Origin: Chloroflexota bacterium
GTDB taxonomy: Bacteria > Chloroflexota > Dormibacteria > CF-121
Length of the DNA: 16,974 nucleotides
Reading direction: 5' to 3'
NCBI GenBank assembly: GCA_005881235.1
Contig: VBEQ01000018.1
Coordinates: 27,758-44,731 of the forward strand
The translations under genes and the position numbers were made by a program. The notes under the pieces were generated by a model. It was not told where the DNA came from. It ran no database searches and saw only the letters and a list, made by a program, of their open reading frames with translations. Shown here piece after piece: positions 1 through 8,001 of this stretch (its first letter is position 1; each line of letters opens with the position of its first letter).

Positions 1-1
1 G

Positions 2-1636
2 CAACGCTATGCGCTGCTGTTCATGCCGGGAAGCTATGGATCCAAGACACATCCGCTCAACTTCAAGGTCGGCTACTACACCAGCGTGGCAGGGCTTGGC
101 CTCAGCCCCGGCGATGTCGTCATCAATGGCTCGGTCTACGTCCGCAATCAGTGCTTCGGCCCCGGCAATTGCGTCGCGCTCGATAATTTCTGGCGGTCGT
201 TGTCGAACCTGACCATCAACGTGACCACGCCGGGCTTCGGCTGCTATTCCGGCGAGTTCTGGGCCGTCTCCCAGGCGGCCCCGATGCGTCGCGTCCATGT
301 CAATGGCTTCGCCACCCTGATGGACTATTGCACCGGCCCGTCATTTGCCAGTGGCGGGTTCATCGCCGATTCGGCGTTCGACGGGAGCACAGTGGTCAAT
401 GGCTCACAGCAGCAGTGGCTGGTCAGAAACAGCAGGCTCGACGGCTGGACCAACGGCGTCTGGAACCAGGTCTTCTCGGGCGTCGTCGGGGCGCCCGCCC
501 AGTGCTTCCCCAGTCAAAAGTCATGCGGCGGGCCCTATACCACCGTGGCGACCAGCCCGGTGACTCGTGAGGCGCCCTACCTCTACCTTGACGCGGCCGG
601 GAACTACCAGGTGTTCGTGCCCGCGGTGCAGCGCAACGCTTCGGGAACGACATGGGCGGCGGGCCGGACGCCGGGTGCCTCGATCCCGATCAGCCGGTTC
701 TTCATTGCCCGGCCGAGCGACTCGGTGCAGACGATCAACAACCAGCTGTCCAGGGGCAAGAACCTCATCCTCAGCCCGGGCATCTATCGCCTCGAGGCGC
801 CGATTCGAGTGAAGCACGATGACACCGTCGTGCTCGGTCTCGGGTTCCCAACCCTGGTTCCGCAGGATGGGAACGCCGCCCTGAGGGTCTCCAACGCGAA
901 CGGCGTTGACCTTTCCGGCATGATCGTCGATGCCGGCCCGGAGCGTTCACCGGTCCTGTTGCAGGTTGGAAGCGGCCGAAGCGAAGGCGACGATGGCGAC
1001 GGGAACGATCACAATGCCTCGAATCCGTCGGCGCTCCAGGATGTCTTCTTCCGCATCGGCGGAGCGACGCCAGGCAGGGCCACGACCGCGCTCGTCATCA
1101 ACAGCGACGACGTCATCCTCGATGACATCTGGTCCTGGAGGGCCGATCATGGCAACGGCGTGGGCTGGACGGCCAACACGGCTGATACCGGCGTCGTCGT
1201 CAACGGCGACAGCGTCACCGCTTACGGCCTCTTCGTGGAGCACTATCAGAAATACAACGTGATCTGGAATGGGAATCGTGGCACGGACATCTTCTTCCAG
1301 AACGAGCTGCCCTACGACGTGCCGAACCAGGCCGCCTGGATGGAAGCACCCGGTGTCGACGGCTTCGCAGCCTTCAAGGTCGCGCCCGGCGTGACCAGCT
1401 TCAGGGGGTACGGCATGGGGAGCTACAGCTTCTTCAACCAGGGCGTGGATATCTTCGCCGATCACGCCTTCGAGGTCCCCACAACGCTTCCGCTGGCCAG
1501 CCTCAACGACCTGTTGACCATCTTCCTCGACCCTTCGCACGGTTCCGGAGGCATCCGGCATGTGGTCAACGATGTTGGTGGGTCGTCGACGAAGGCCAAC
1601 CCGGACACCCCGGTTACCGTGGTGAGCTATCCGTAA
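2..1636 (+). CDS. Secreted-type right-handed beta-helix protein (GH55-like), 5' truncated
   Basis: The frame is open to the left edge (reading QRYALLF before the first Met at 23), so the real start and any signal peptide lie outside the window. About 544 residues are visible. The sequence has the Gly/Asn/Asp/Val-rich short strands of a parallel beta-helix, including VINGSVYVRN, GVDLSGMIVDAG, ALVINSDDVILDDIWSWRADHG and GVVVNGDSVTAYGLFVEHY. The phrase YALLFMPGSYG and the closing VVNDVGGSS are typical of a large actinobacterial/Chloroflexi family that databases often label adenylyl cyclase or coagulation factor 5/8 type protein. I see no cyclase or discoidin domain here. The fold resembles exo-beta-1,3-glucanases of GH55, and two helix domains seem present (roughly the first 220 and the last 300 residues). 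An extracellular carbohydrate-active role is inference; no catalytic residue could be assigned. It is followed by a strong hairpin. Confidence 0.72.
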   Translation, partial: QRYALLFMPGSYGSKTHPLNFKVGYYTSVAGLGLSPGDVVINGSVYVRNQCFGPGNCVALDNFWRSLSNLTINVTTPGFGCYSGEFWAVSQAAPMRRVHVNGFATLMDYCTGPSFASGGFIADSAFDGSTVVNGSQQQWLVRNSRLDGWTNGVWNQVFSGVVGAPAQCFPSQKSCGGPYTTVATSPVTREAPYLYLDAAGNYQVFVPAVQRNASGTTWAAGRTPGASIPISRFFIARPSDSVQTINNQLSRGKNLILSPGIYRLEAPIRVKHDDTVVLGLGFPTLVPQDGNAALRVSNANGVDLSGMIVDAGPERSPVLLQVGSGRSEGDDGDGNDHNASNPSALQDVFFRIGGATPGRATTALVINSDDVILDDIWSWRADHGNGVGWTANTADTGVVVNGDSVTAYGLFVEHYQKYNVIWNGNRGTDIFFQNELPYDVPNQAAWMEAPGVDGFAAFKVAPGVTSFRGYGMGSYSFFNQGVDIFADHAFEVPTTLPLASLNDLLTIFLDPSHGSGGIRHVVNDVGGSSTKANPDTPVTVVSYP

Positions 1637-1655
1637 TCGTCCGACCTCAAATCAG

Positions 1656-1684
1656 CACGGGGCCGGGAGAGTCCCGGCCCCGTG
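1656..1684. terminator. Perfect 13-bp inverted repeat, likely bidirectional terminator
   Basis: The arms CACGGGGCCGGGA (1656-1668) and TCCCGGCCCCGTG (1672-1684) pair over 13 bp around a 3-nt loop. The hairpin starts 20 nt after the stop of the beta-helix gene and ends 13 nt before the stop of the convergent small membrane gene, so it can serve both. No T-tract follows on either strand, so it is a hairpin-only candidate rather than a canonical intrinsic terminator. Confidence 0.7.
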
Positions 1685-1697
1685 AAGCTTGCCTAGC

Positions 1698-1937
1698 TCA
1701 GTTCGCCAGTCGGAAGTGGCGTCGCGCCTCGCCCGAGGTATCCGTCGTCACCTGGTTGTTCGAGGGCGCGGCTAGCGTGGCCGGAATCGACCGCACCGTC
1801 GTCGTGGTCACGCCGGCGCTCGTGACGCTCTTCAGCACGTATCCGCCTGCTCCGCCGAGGATCAGCGCGGCGAGAAAGACCATGACCGCTCCGACGATGC
1901 CGCCTGACGACCGCTGCAGTCTGTAAGTCGCTTGCAT
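1698..1937 (-). CDS. Small single-pass membrane protein, function unknown
   Basis: This encodes 79 residues starting MQATYRLQRSSGG. One strong transmembrane segment is visible (about residues 13-36, GIVGAVMVFLAALILGGAGGYVL), followed by a Thr/Ser/Ala-rich extracytoplasmic tail that ends GEARRHFRLAN. The open frame extends upstream to 2018. I chose the inner ATG because AAAGGAG (1944-1950) lies 6 nt before it and the longer N-terminus (MCDARHQHPSS) looks like random coding. Similar short helix-plus-Thr-rich-tail proteins are common hypothetical proteins in Chloroflexota and Dormibacterota MAGs; I recognise no named family. It is transcribed divergently from msrB. Confidence 0.65.
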   Translation of the reverse strand: MQATYRLQRSSGGIVGAVMVFLAALILGGAGGYVLKSVTSAGVTTTTVRSIPATLAAPSNNQVTTDTSGEARRHFRLAN

Positions 1938-1943
1938 GGAATT

Positions 1944-1950
1944 CTCCTTT
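1944..1950 (-). promoter_or_regulatory. Ribosome binding site of the small membrane gene
   Basis: On the minus strand AAAGGAG precedes ATG by 6 nt. It decides the start at 1937 over the longer frame. It is one of the few clear Shine-Dalgarno sequences in the window; most other first genes lack one. Confidence 0.75.
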
Positions 1951-2050
1951 CTGTGTCGTTTTGGACAGCACGACCATACGGCTGTTGACGAGGGGTGCTG
2001 ATGACGGGCGTCACACATTGCCAGTGCCGTTCGATACTGCTGAATCTGGG

Positions 2051-2056
2051 TACACT
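2051..2056 (+). promoter_or_regulatory. Putative -10 box of msrB, leaderless arrangement
   Basis: TACACT ends 6 nt before the GTG start at 2063, so transcription would begin at or next to the start codon. No convincing -35 is seen 16-19 nt upstream and no Shine-Dalgarno is present. It is supported mainly by the same spacing at several other genes in this window. Confidence 0.4.
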
Positions 2057-2062
2057 CCAGAG

Positions 2063-2470
2063 GTGAGCACCAAGATCTCGAAAACCGATGCGGAGTGGCG
2101 CGCCGAGCTGACGCCAGAGCAATACGACATCCTGCGCGGGAAGGGAACCGAGCGGCCGTTCACCGGCAAATACGTCCACACCAAGGCTGACGGCACCTAC
2201 ACCTGCGCCGCTTGCGGCGCCGAGCTGTTCAACTCGAAGACGAAGTTCGAGTCGGGCACGGGCTGGCCGAGCTTCTACGAGCCGGTCAACACCGAGAACG
2301 TCGAGCTCCGCTCGGACAACAGCTTCTTCATGCGCCGGACGGAGGTCCTCTGCCGAAACTGCGGTTCGCACCTCGGCCACGTGTTCGACGACGGACCGGA
2401 CCCGACGGGCCAGCGCTACTGCATCAATTCGGCGGCGCTCGACCTCAAGCCTTCCGAGCCGACCAGCTAA
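2063..2470 (+). CDS. msrB: Peptide-methionine (R)-S-oxide reductase MsrB
   Basis: This 135-residue protein reduces methionine-R-sulfoxide in oxidised proteins. The whole MsrB domain is present: zinc cysteines C48/C51 (CAACG) and C97/C100 (CRNCG), the GWPSF motif at 68-72, histidines in GSHLGH (101-106), and catalytic C120 in RYCINS. At the usual resolving-Cys position the protein has Thr (ESGTGWPS, T67), as in many one-Cys MsrBs, so regeneration would need another cysteine or direct reduction by thioredoxin. The open frame extends upstream to 1961. I chose GTG 2063 because the homologous part begins there (VSTKISKTDAEWRAELTPEQY) and TACACT sits just upstream. It converges on the ABC operon with a 15-nt gap. 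Confidence 0.93.
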   Translation: MSTKISKTDAEWRAELTPEQYDILRGKGTERPFTGKYVHTKADGTYTCAACGAELFNSKTKFESGTGWPSFYEPVNTENVELRSDNSFFMRRTEVLCRNCGSHLGHVFDDGPDPTGQRYCINSAALDLKPSEPTS

Positions 2471-2485
2471 ACGCCGGCCTTCGAC

Positions 2486-3337
2486 CTACCAGTTCGACTC
2501 CATGTCGATCAGTCCTTTGCGCCGGGCCTGACGGTCCGCCCAGGTGAAGACGAGGTGCGCCAGGAGGAGCGTGGCTACCGTCGTCACCACCAATCGCAGC
2601 ATGACGTCCCCATCGGACAGCGCGGGAAACATCCGGATGGCCTGCGAACCGAGGAGGCTACGCCGGATCAGTTCCATCCAGTAGACGAGCGGCGACAGGC
2701 TGGCGAGCGTCGCGAGGACCCCGGGTAGAACGGTGATCGGGAAGATCGCACCTGAGATCACGTAGAGGACTCCGGAGCCCAGTTCGCCGTAGCCGTGCGC
2801 ATCGACGGCCTGGAGCAGCAGCAGCCCGTAGGCCATCGCCATCCCGATCACCGCCAGTAGCGCCAGGAAGGAGGCCGACAGCAAAAGGGGGTAGTTGACG
2901 CCAAGTGGATGGATCGGCAGACGGAGCGCCACCGTGGCGACGACCAGCACGATCACGGCAGAGGCCGCCGCACTGGCCAGCTGGGCCAGCCCGCGACCCA
3001 GAAGGTAGACATAGAAATGTGCCGGGCTGGTGTAGACGTATTTCAGCATCTTGTATTCGCCGCGGTCTTCGACGATGCCGTTGCTGAGGCCGGCAAATCC
3101 GTACTGCACGAACGACCAGAACGCTACCCCACTGACAAGGAAGGCGAGGTAGGCACCCGTACCAGGTGCGCCACCGCTGATGACGCGATACATGATCACC
3201 AGGATGAACGCCGCCGAGAGCGGTCGGAGAACCGAGTAGATGACGAAGATCAGGGGCTGGGTCCAGTTGCTCGAAATCTTCCAGCCAAGCCGGGTCGCGG
3301 CCTTGAAACCGCGCCATTGCGCGATGGCCTCGCTCAT
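2486..3337 (-). CDS. ABC-2 type transporter permease (second permease of operon)
   Basis: This 283-residue integral membrane protein has about six hydrophobic segments (starting near LIFVIYSVLRPLSAAFILVI) and the ABC-2 feature EDRGEYKMLKYVYTSPAHF in the first cytoplasmic stretch, where the family usually has an E-x-G pattern followed by SP. The open frame extends upstream to 3631, but that part only shadows the neighbouring permease. The ATG at 3337 overlaps the preceding stop by 4 nt (ATGA), so translation is likely coupled. It probably pairs with the other permease as a heterodimer driven by the ATPase at 4149-5126. The substrate cannot be deduced; drug, lipid or polysaccharide export is typical. 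Confidence 0.85.
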   Translation of the reverse strand: MSEAIAQWRGFKAATRLGWKISSNWTQPLIFVIYSVLRPLSAAFILVIMYRVISGGAPGTGAYLAFLVSGVAFWSFVQYGFAGLSNGIVEDRGEYKMLKYVYTSPAHFYVYLLGRGLAQLASAAASAVIVLVVATVALRLPIHPLGVNYPLLLSASFLALLAVIGMAMAYGLLLLQAVDAHGYGELGSGVLYVISGAIFPITVLPGVLATLASLSPLVYWMELIRRSLLGSQAIRMFPALSDGDVMLRLVVTTVATLLLAHLVFTWADRQARRKGLIDMESNW

Positions 3338-4152
3338 GTGGAGCGCAGGATCAGACGGGCGTCCTGACGGGATTGCAGCTCCAGGTAGCGAAGGCTGACC
3401 TGAGAGAGCACCCCGTAGGCCACGATCTGGACGACAATCGCGACGACTTCCCACGCCAGAGGGACGAACTGTGGTGTACCCGGAAGAACGAGTTGACGGA
3501 TGGCATCCAGGCCGAGCGTCAGCGGGATCAGCGACCCGAGGCCGCCGACGACCGCACCGAGGCTGCGGACCGGAAAGTAGAAACCGCTGAGGAAGTAGAT
3601 CGGCTCTTGTAGCGCATCCGCCAGCTGCCACGCCTCACGCTGATAGAAGAGGAAAAGGCTGGCCAGCACCATGCCGAGGCAGTAGAGGGCGCAGACCGTC
3701 AGCACGAAAATGCCGAGGGCCGGTAGCAGGCTCGCCGTCGAGTAGCCGATGCCAAAGAGCGTCGACGCGACCAGGAGGACGGCGGCCGACCGCGTCAGAC
3801 TCATATAGACGCCGCCCAGGGCCATGCCCAGCAGGATCGCCGCCAGGCTGGTCGGCGCCATGGCGAAGAGCTCGAGGTTTCCACCGCCACGATCCCAAAA
3901 GAATTGGGTCGCCATCGACCAGATCACGTTCTGCCAGAACGCCAGCAACACCCCGCCCAGCACGACGAAGCCGAGATAACGGGCGGGCGCGTGCAGCGCC
4001 CGGTAGACATAGATCATGGCGATCGTCCCGATCAGCGGCAGGAGCGTTTCCGTCACGAGCCAGGTCAGGTTTCGATGGGACCCGACGAAGCGCGGGTAGG
4101 CGCGCGCGACGATCGTCTTGAAGAAGATCCGGATCGCCGAGGGATGGTTCAT
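3334..4152 (-). CDS. ABC-2 type transporter permease (first permease of operon)
   Basis: This 272-residue permease has about six transmembrane helices, for example LPLIGTIAMIYVYRAL, YLGFVVLGGVLLAFWQNVIW and LLPALGIFVLTVCALYCLGMVLASLFLFY. The segment FWDRGGGNLELFAMAPTSL corresponds to the conserved ABC-2 cytoplasmic loop, and PIYFLSGFYFPVRSLG is the usual late-helix motif. Its ATG overlaps the ATPase stop by 4 nt, and its stop overlaps the next permease start by 4 nt. The two permeases are clearly different in sequence, which suggests a DrrABC-like ATPase plus heterodimeric channel. Substrate unknown. Confidence 0.85.
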   Translation of the reverse strand: MNHPSAIRIFFKTIVARAYPRFVGSHRNLTWLVTETLLPLIGTIAMIYVYRALHAPARYLGFVVLGGVLLAFWQNVIWSMATQFFWDRGGGNLELFAMAPTSLAAILLGMALGGVYMSLTRSAAVLLVASTLFGIGYSTASLLPALGIFVLTVCALYCLGMVLASLFLFYQREAWQLADALQEPIYFLSGFYFPVRSLGAVVGGLGSLIPLTLGLDAIRQLVLPGTPQFVPLAWEVVAIVVQIVAYGVLSQVSLRYLELQSRQDARLILRST

Positions 4153-5126
4153 GCCTGCTCCTCCTCGGCCATTCCGCGGCCGACGAGCTTGACAAAGGCA
4201 TCCTCCAGGGTGGGCTCGCGTTTCTGCACGCCCCGGATCTGGCGACCGGACCCCTCGACCACTCGCATGACGCCGCTGAGTGCCGCGTCGCTGGACAGGT
4301 GAAGACTGAACCGGTCAATCCCGTCCTGCTCGGAGACGCTGGCGGCGGCGACGCCGTCGACGGCACGCAACGCATCCAACAGCCGGTTGCCGGGACTGAG
4401 CTGGAGATCAACGATCGCGTCCTGCTGGACCTGCTGCTTCAACTCGGCGGGCGTACCCTGGGCCACGATGCGACCGCGATTGACGATGGCCACCCGATCG
4501 CAGAGCTCGTCGGCCTCCATCATGTAGTGCGTCGTGAGGATGACGGTTCGACTCGGATCTTCCGCCATCCAGCGGCGCACCTCGTCGCGAACATCGCGGG
4601 CGGCGCCGACGTCAAGCGCCACGGTCGGCTCGTCGAGGAACAGAATGCGCGGATTGGTGATCAGGCCGCGGATCAGGTTCATCTTCTGGCGCATGCCGCT
4701 GGAGAGTGCGGAGACGCGCCGGTCGGCAGCCTCGCTCAGCCCCAGCCGTTCCAGCAGCTCCGCGATGTGGCGCCGAACCTGCGCGCTGGGCATGCCGTAG
4801 AACTGCGAGAACATCCACAACTGCTCCCTGACCTTGAGCATGCCGAAGCCGACGTTCTCGCCTCCAGAGACCATGGCGATCCGATGGCGCACCTCCCGAA
4901 ACTGGCGGATGACGTCGAGGCCGTCGACAAAGGCTTCCCCAGACGACGGAAGCAGCAGGGTCACGAGGATCTTGATCAGCGTGGTTTTGCCGGCACCGTT
5001 GGGGCCGAGCACGCCGAAACGCTCGCCGCGGCGGACCTGGAGGTCGATTCCATCGAGGGCCACGACCTCCTGGCGGCGCGAGCGATAGACGCGCCGAAGC
5101 GCTTTGGTCTCGACGGCGATGTCCAT
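4149..5126 (-). CDS. ABC transporter ATP-binding protein (DrrA/NatA-like)
   Basis: This 325-residue ATPase powers the two ABC-2 permeases downstream. Walker A is GPNGAGKTT (41-49), the signature is LSSGMRQK (141-148), Walker B is ILFLDEP (161-167), and the H-loop is in ILTTHYMMEAD. At the Q-loop position it reads MVSGGEN (85-91) with no clear glutamine, resembling the GGE variant of some ABC-2 ATPases. A C-terminal extension of about 90 residues (TPAELKQQVQQDAIVDLQL onward, ending with PTLEDAFVKLVGR) is standard for DrrA-type exporters. It is the first gene of a three-gene operon; a -10-like TAGAAT lies 10 nt before the ATG and there is no Shine-Dalgarno. Confidence 0.93.
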   Translation of the reverse strand: MDIAVETKALRRVYRSRRQEVVALDGIDLQVRRGERFGVLGPNGAGKTTLIKILVTLLLPSSGEAFVDGLDVIRQFREVRHRIAMVSGGENVGFGMLKVREQLWMFSQFYGMPSAQVRRHIAELLERLGLSEAADRRVSALSSGMRQKMNLIRGLITNPRILFLDEPTVALDVGAARDVRDEVRRWMAEDPSRTVILTTHYMMEADELCDRVAIVNRGRIVAQGTPAELKQQVQQDAIVDLQLSPGNRLLDALRAVDGVAAASVSEQDGIDRFSLHLSSDAALSGVMRVVEGSGRQIRGVQKREPTLEDAFVKLVGRGMAEEEQA

Positions 5127-5136
5127 GGGCTGGAGG

Positions 5137-5142
5137 ATTCTA
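5137..5142 (-). promoter_or_regulatory. Putative -10 box of the ABC exporter operon
   Basis: On the minus strand TAGAAT is followed by 10 nt and then ATG at 5126. It lies in the 30-nt gap after pntB, so the exporter has its own promoter or reads through from pnt. No -35 is convincing. The short distance suggests an almost leaderless mRNA. Confidence 0.45.
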
Positions 5143-5156
5143 CTGCGGGCGGGCGA

Positions 5157-6542
5157 TCAGGCGGCCTTGACGGCGGCGACCAGCTTCATCAGTGAGTCCT
5201 TGGCGTCGCCGAACAGCATGACGGTCTTGGGATCGTAAAGGAGCTCGTTGTCGATGCCGGCGAAGCCAGGCCGCATGCTGCGTTTCATGAAGACGATGTT
5301 TTTCGCCTCGTCGGCGTTGAGGATCGGCATGCCGTAGATCGGGCTGCCCGGGGAGTTGTGCGCAGCCGGGTTGACGACGTCGTTGGCCCCAACGACCAGG
5401 GCCACATCCGCGGACTTGAACTCGTCGTTGATCTGGTCCATTTCCTTGAGCTGTTCGTAGGGGACGTTCGCCTCGGCCAGCAAGACGTTCATGTGGCCGG
5501 GCATCCGGCCCGCGACCGGGTGGATCGCGTACTCGACCTCGACGCCGCGCTTCTCCAGCTCGTCGGCGAGCTCCCGCACGGCGTGCTGACCCTGAGCAAC
5601 CGCCAGGCCGTAACCGGGCACGATGATCACTTTCCGCGAATAGGCGAGCAGGGTGGCGATGTCCTCTGGCGATCCCGACCGGACCGATTTTCCTTCAGCG
5701 CCTACCGCGCCCGCCGGCCCGGCGGTCGCCGCACCGAAGGCGCCGAAGAGGACGTTGCCGAGCGAGCGGCCCATCGCATCGCTCATCAACTTGGTGAGCA
5801 GCGTACCGGACGCGCCGACGAGGGTGCCGGCCACGATCAGCGCGAAATTCCCGAGAACGAACCCACTGGCCGCGACCGCGAGGCCGGTAAACGCGTTCAG
5901 CATGGAAATGACGACCGGCATGTCCGCTCCGCCGATGGGCAGCACGAAGGCGACACCAAGGACCAGGCCGAGGATCAGCAGCGGGACGAAGATGACGGGC
6001 GTCGATGCGATCGCGATCAGGTAGACGGCCAGTGCGACGATGGCGAGCGCGAGCACGCCGTTGACGATCTGCTGGCCGGGATAGGTGATGGGTGTCCCGG
6101 TCATCAGTGCCTGGAGCTTGGCGAAGGCGATCAGGCTGCCGGCGAAGGAGACGGAGCCGATCACGATGCTGAAAACGCTGGGAAAGACGAGCGCGAAGGG
6201 CGGATGCGAGCTCTGCAGCAGGAGTTCGGAGACGGCGACGAGGGCGGCGGCCCCCCCGCCGACCCCGTTGAAGAGGGCCACCATCTGCGGGATGGCCGTC
6301 ATCTTGACGCGGCGCGCTCCCAGGGCCCCGATGGGGATTCCGATCAAAAGGCCGATCAGCGTGATCACGATGCCCGCCTCGGTGAAATGCAGCAGCGGGA
6401 TCGTCGCCAGCAACGCGATCGCCATGCCCACGGCGGCGATCTGGTTGCCGCGGCGCGCGCTTCGCGGCGAGCTCAGCTGAATGAGGCCGACGATGAAGAG
6501 CACCGCGGCCACGAGGTAGGCGAGCGCAACCGCTACCGTCAC
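5157..6542 (-). CDS. pntB: NAD(P) transhydrogenase subunit beta
   Basis: The 461-residue beta subunit of the proton-translocating transhydrogenase carries the rest of the membrane domain dII and the NADP(H)-binding domain dIII. It couples hydride transfer between NADH and NADP+ to proton flow. Visible features: several membrane helices across residues 1-275, MTAIPQM at 81-87, GYGLAVAQGQ (310-319), GRMPGHMNVLLAEA (345-358), GANDVVNP (385-392) and KRSMRPGFAG (420-429). Length matches the family (about 460). I chose GTG at 6542 because it overlaps the pntA2 stop by 4 nt (GTGA) and gives the usual hydrophobic N-terminus VTVAVALAYLVAAVLF. The open frame continues upstream to 6926 only as a shadow of pntA2. 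Confidence 0.96.
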   Translation of the reverse strand: MTVAVALAYLVAAVLFIVGLIQLSSPRSARRGNQIAAVGMAIALLATIPLLHFTEAGIVITLIGLLIGIPIGALGARRVKMTAIPQMVALFNGVGGGAAALVAVSELLLQSSHPPFALVFPSVFSIVIGSVSFAGSLIAFAKLQALMTGTPITYPGQQIVNGVLALAIVALAVYLIAIASTPVIFVPLLILGLVLGVAFVLPIGGADMPVVISMLNAFTGLAVAASGFVLGNFALIVAGTLVGASGTLLTKLMSDAMGRSLGNVLFGAFGAATAGPAGAVGAEGKSVRSGSPEDIATLLAYSRKVIIVPGYGLAVAQGQHAVRELADELEKRGVEVEYAIHPVAGRMPGHMNVLLAEANVPYEQLKEMDQINDEFKSADVALVVGANDVVNPAAHNSPGSPIYGMPILNADEAKNIVFMKRSMRPGFAGIDNELLYDPKTVMLFGDAKDSLMKLVAAVKAA

Positions 6543-6874
6543 CCGGGCTTCTTCTCTTCTTGCACCGGCTTCCCTTTCTGCGCAGGGGTGCCGCGGCCCT
6601 TGAACATCTCCAGCATCCGGTCGGTCACGACGAAGCCGCCGACCACGTTGATGGTGGCGAGGATGACGGCGACCAGGCCCAGGGCGATCTGCAACGGGTC
6701 GTGGGCGGTGGCGGCGATCAGGATGGCGCCGACCAGGATGATGCCGTGGATGGCGTTCGTGCCCGACATGAGCGGCGTGTGGAGGATCGTCGGCACCTTG
6801 GAAATTACTTCGAAGCCGACGAAGATCGCGAGCACGAAGACGGTGAACTCGTTGAGCAGGCTGTTGTCGTTCAC
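6539..6874 (-). CDS. pntA2: NAD(P) transhydrogenase subunit alpha, membrane part (PntA2)
   Basis: This 111-residue protein corresponds to the C-terminal membrane portion (dII) of E. coli PntA and is here a separate gene, as in many Gram-positive and alphaproteobacterial systems. It begins with a GTG codon (reading MNDNSLLNEFTVFVLAIFVGFEVISKVP) and contains about three to four helices, including the family segment PLMSGTNAIHGIILVGA and IALGLVAVILATINVVGGFVVTDRMLEMF. The start overlaps the pntA1 stop by 4 nt, and its own stop overlaps pntB. Confidence 0.94.
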   Translation of the reverse strand: MNDNSLLNEFTVFVLAIFVGFEVISKVPTILHTPLMSGTNAIHGIILVGAILIAATAHDPLQIALGLVAVILATINVVGGFVVTDRMLEMFKGRGTPAQKGKPVQEEKKPG

Positions 6875-8001
6875 CGGCTGGCGGCCTCCACCAGTTCTTT
6901 GGCACGTTCGTTGACGATCGCGCCATCGTGCGTGACGCAGGCGCCCTTGACGATCTCGTCGTTGAAGTCCAGCTTCAGGGTGCCGTCCTTGACGAGCAGC
7001 AGCAGCAAGGTCGAGACGTTCTTGCTGTAGAGCTGGCTGGCGTGGACCGGCATCGTGCTCGGGAGATTGCGGGTCCCATCGATGGTGACGCCGCCAACCT
7101 GGATGATCTTGCCGGCCTCGGTCAGCTCGCAGTTCCCGCCGGTTTCCGCCGCGAGGTCGACGATCACCGAACCGGCGCGCATCCGGCGAACCATGTCCGC
7201 TGTGACCAGGATCGGCGCCTTGCGGCCGGGGATCGCCGCGGTCGTGATGACGACATCGGAGGCGGCGACCCGGTCACCGATCAGCTCGCGCTGCCGCCGA
7301 AGGAAATCCTCCGACTGCTCGCGAGCATAGCCGCCCGTGCCCTCCTGGGCCTCGAGCGGGAGTTCCAGGAAGGTGGCGCCCAGACTCTTGACCTCGTCTT
7401 TCACCGCCGGCCGGACGTCGTAGGCCTCCACCACGGCGCCCAGGCGCCTCGCGGTGGCGATCGCCTGCAACCCGGCGACGCCCGCGCCCATCACCAGCAC
7501 GCGGGCGGGGGCGACCGTTCCGGCGGCGGTCATGAGCAGGGGAAAGAACTTGGGAAGGTGGTTGGCGCCGAGAAGGACCGCCTTGTAGCCAGCGATGCCG
7601 GCCTGCGAGGAGAGGGCATCCATGCTCTGCGCCCGGCTGATGCGAGGCACCAGGTCCAGGCTGAAAGCGCTGACCTTGCGTTTGGCCAGCGCGCCGATCA
7701 CGTCGGCATTGATGGCGGGCTGCAAGAAGCTGATCAGCACGCTCCCTTCGCGCAGCCGGCCAACTTCGTCGGAAGTCGGTGGCTGGACTTTGAGGACGGC
7801 GTCGCCCGCGAAGGCCGTCGGCGCGTCGGTCAGGTTGGCGCCGGCGTCGATGTAGGCGGCGTCGCTGAAGAACGCCGGCTCGCCGGCGCCCGCTTCGACC
7901 ATAACCTGGATGGTGGCTTTCACCAGACCGCGGGCCGTTTCCGGCACGATGGCGACGCGCCGCTCACCGGCAAGGGTCTCCTTCGGAACGCCGACCTTCA
8001 T
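6871..8001 (-). CDS. pntA1: NAD(P) transhydrogenase subunit alpha, NAD-binding part (PntA1)
   Basis: This 376-residue soluble dI subunit binds NAD(H). It opens with the family signature MKVGVPKETLAGERRVAIVP; the Rossmann glycine loop GAGVAG is at 172-177 with the acidic end in EAYDVR. The mobile-loop region has GTGGYAREQSEDF, and TTAAIPGRKAPILVT and GSVIVDLAAETGGNCE are conserved blocks shared with alanine dehydrogenase. It differs from alanine dehydrogenase by context (pntA2 and pntB follow) and by the C-terminal VHASQLYSKNVSTLLLLL typical of PntA. The ATG overlaps the stop of the upstream SnoaL-like gene by 4 nt, so all four genes form one translationally coupled unit. Confidence 0.95.
   Translation of the reverse strand: MKVGVPKETLAGERRVAIVPETARGLVKATIQVMVEAGAGEPAFFSDAAYIDAGANLTDAPTAFAGDAVLKVQPPTSDEVGRLREGSVLISFLQPAINADVIGALAKRKVSAFSLDLVPRISRAQSMDALSSQAGIAGYKAVLLGANHLPKFFPLLMTAAGTVAPARVLVMGAGVAGLQAIATARRLGAVVEAYDVRPAVKDEVKSLGATFLELPLEAQEGTGGYAREQSEDFLRRQRELIGDRVAASDVVITTAAIPGRKAPILVTADMVRRMRAGSVIVDLAAETGGNCELTEAGKIIQVGGVTIDGTRNLPSTMPVHASQLYSKNVSTLLLLLVKDGTLKLDFNDEIVKGACVTHDGAIVNERAKELVEAASR

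Noticed and set aside
2486..3631. Longer start for the second ABC permease (381 residues)
   Set aside because: The extra 98 residues are Arg/Pro/Ser-rich and lie over the coding part of the other permease; the ATGA overlap at 3337 is the natural start.
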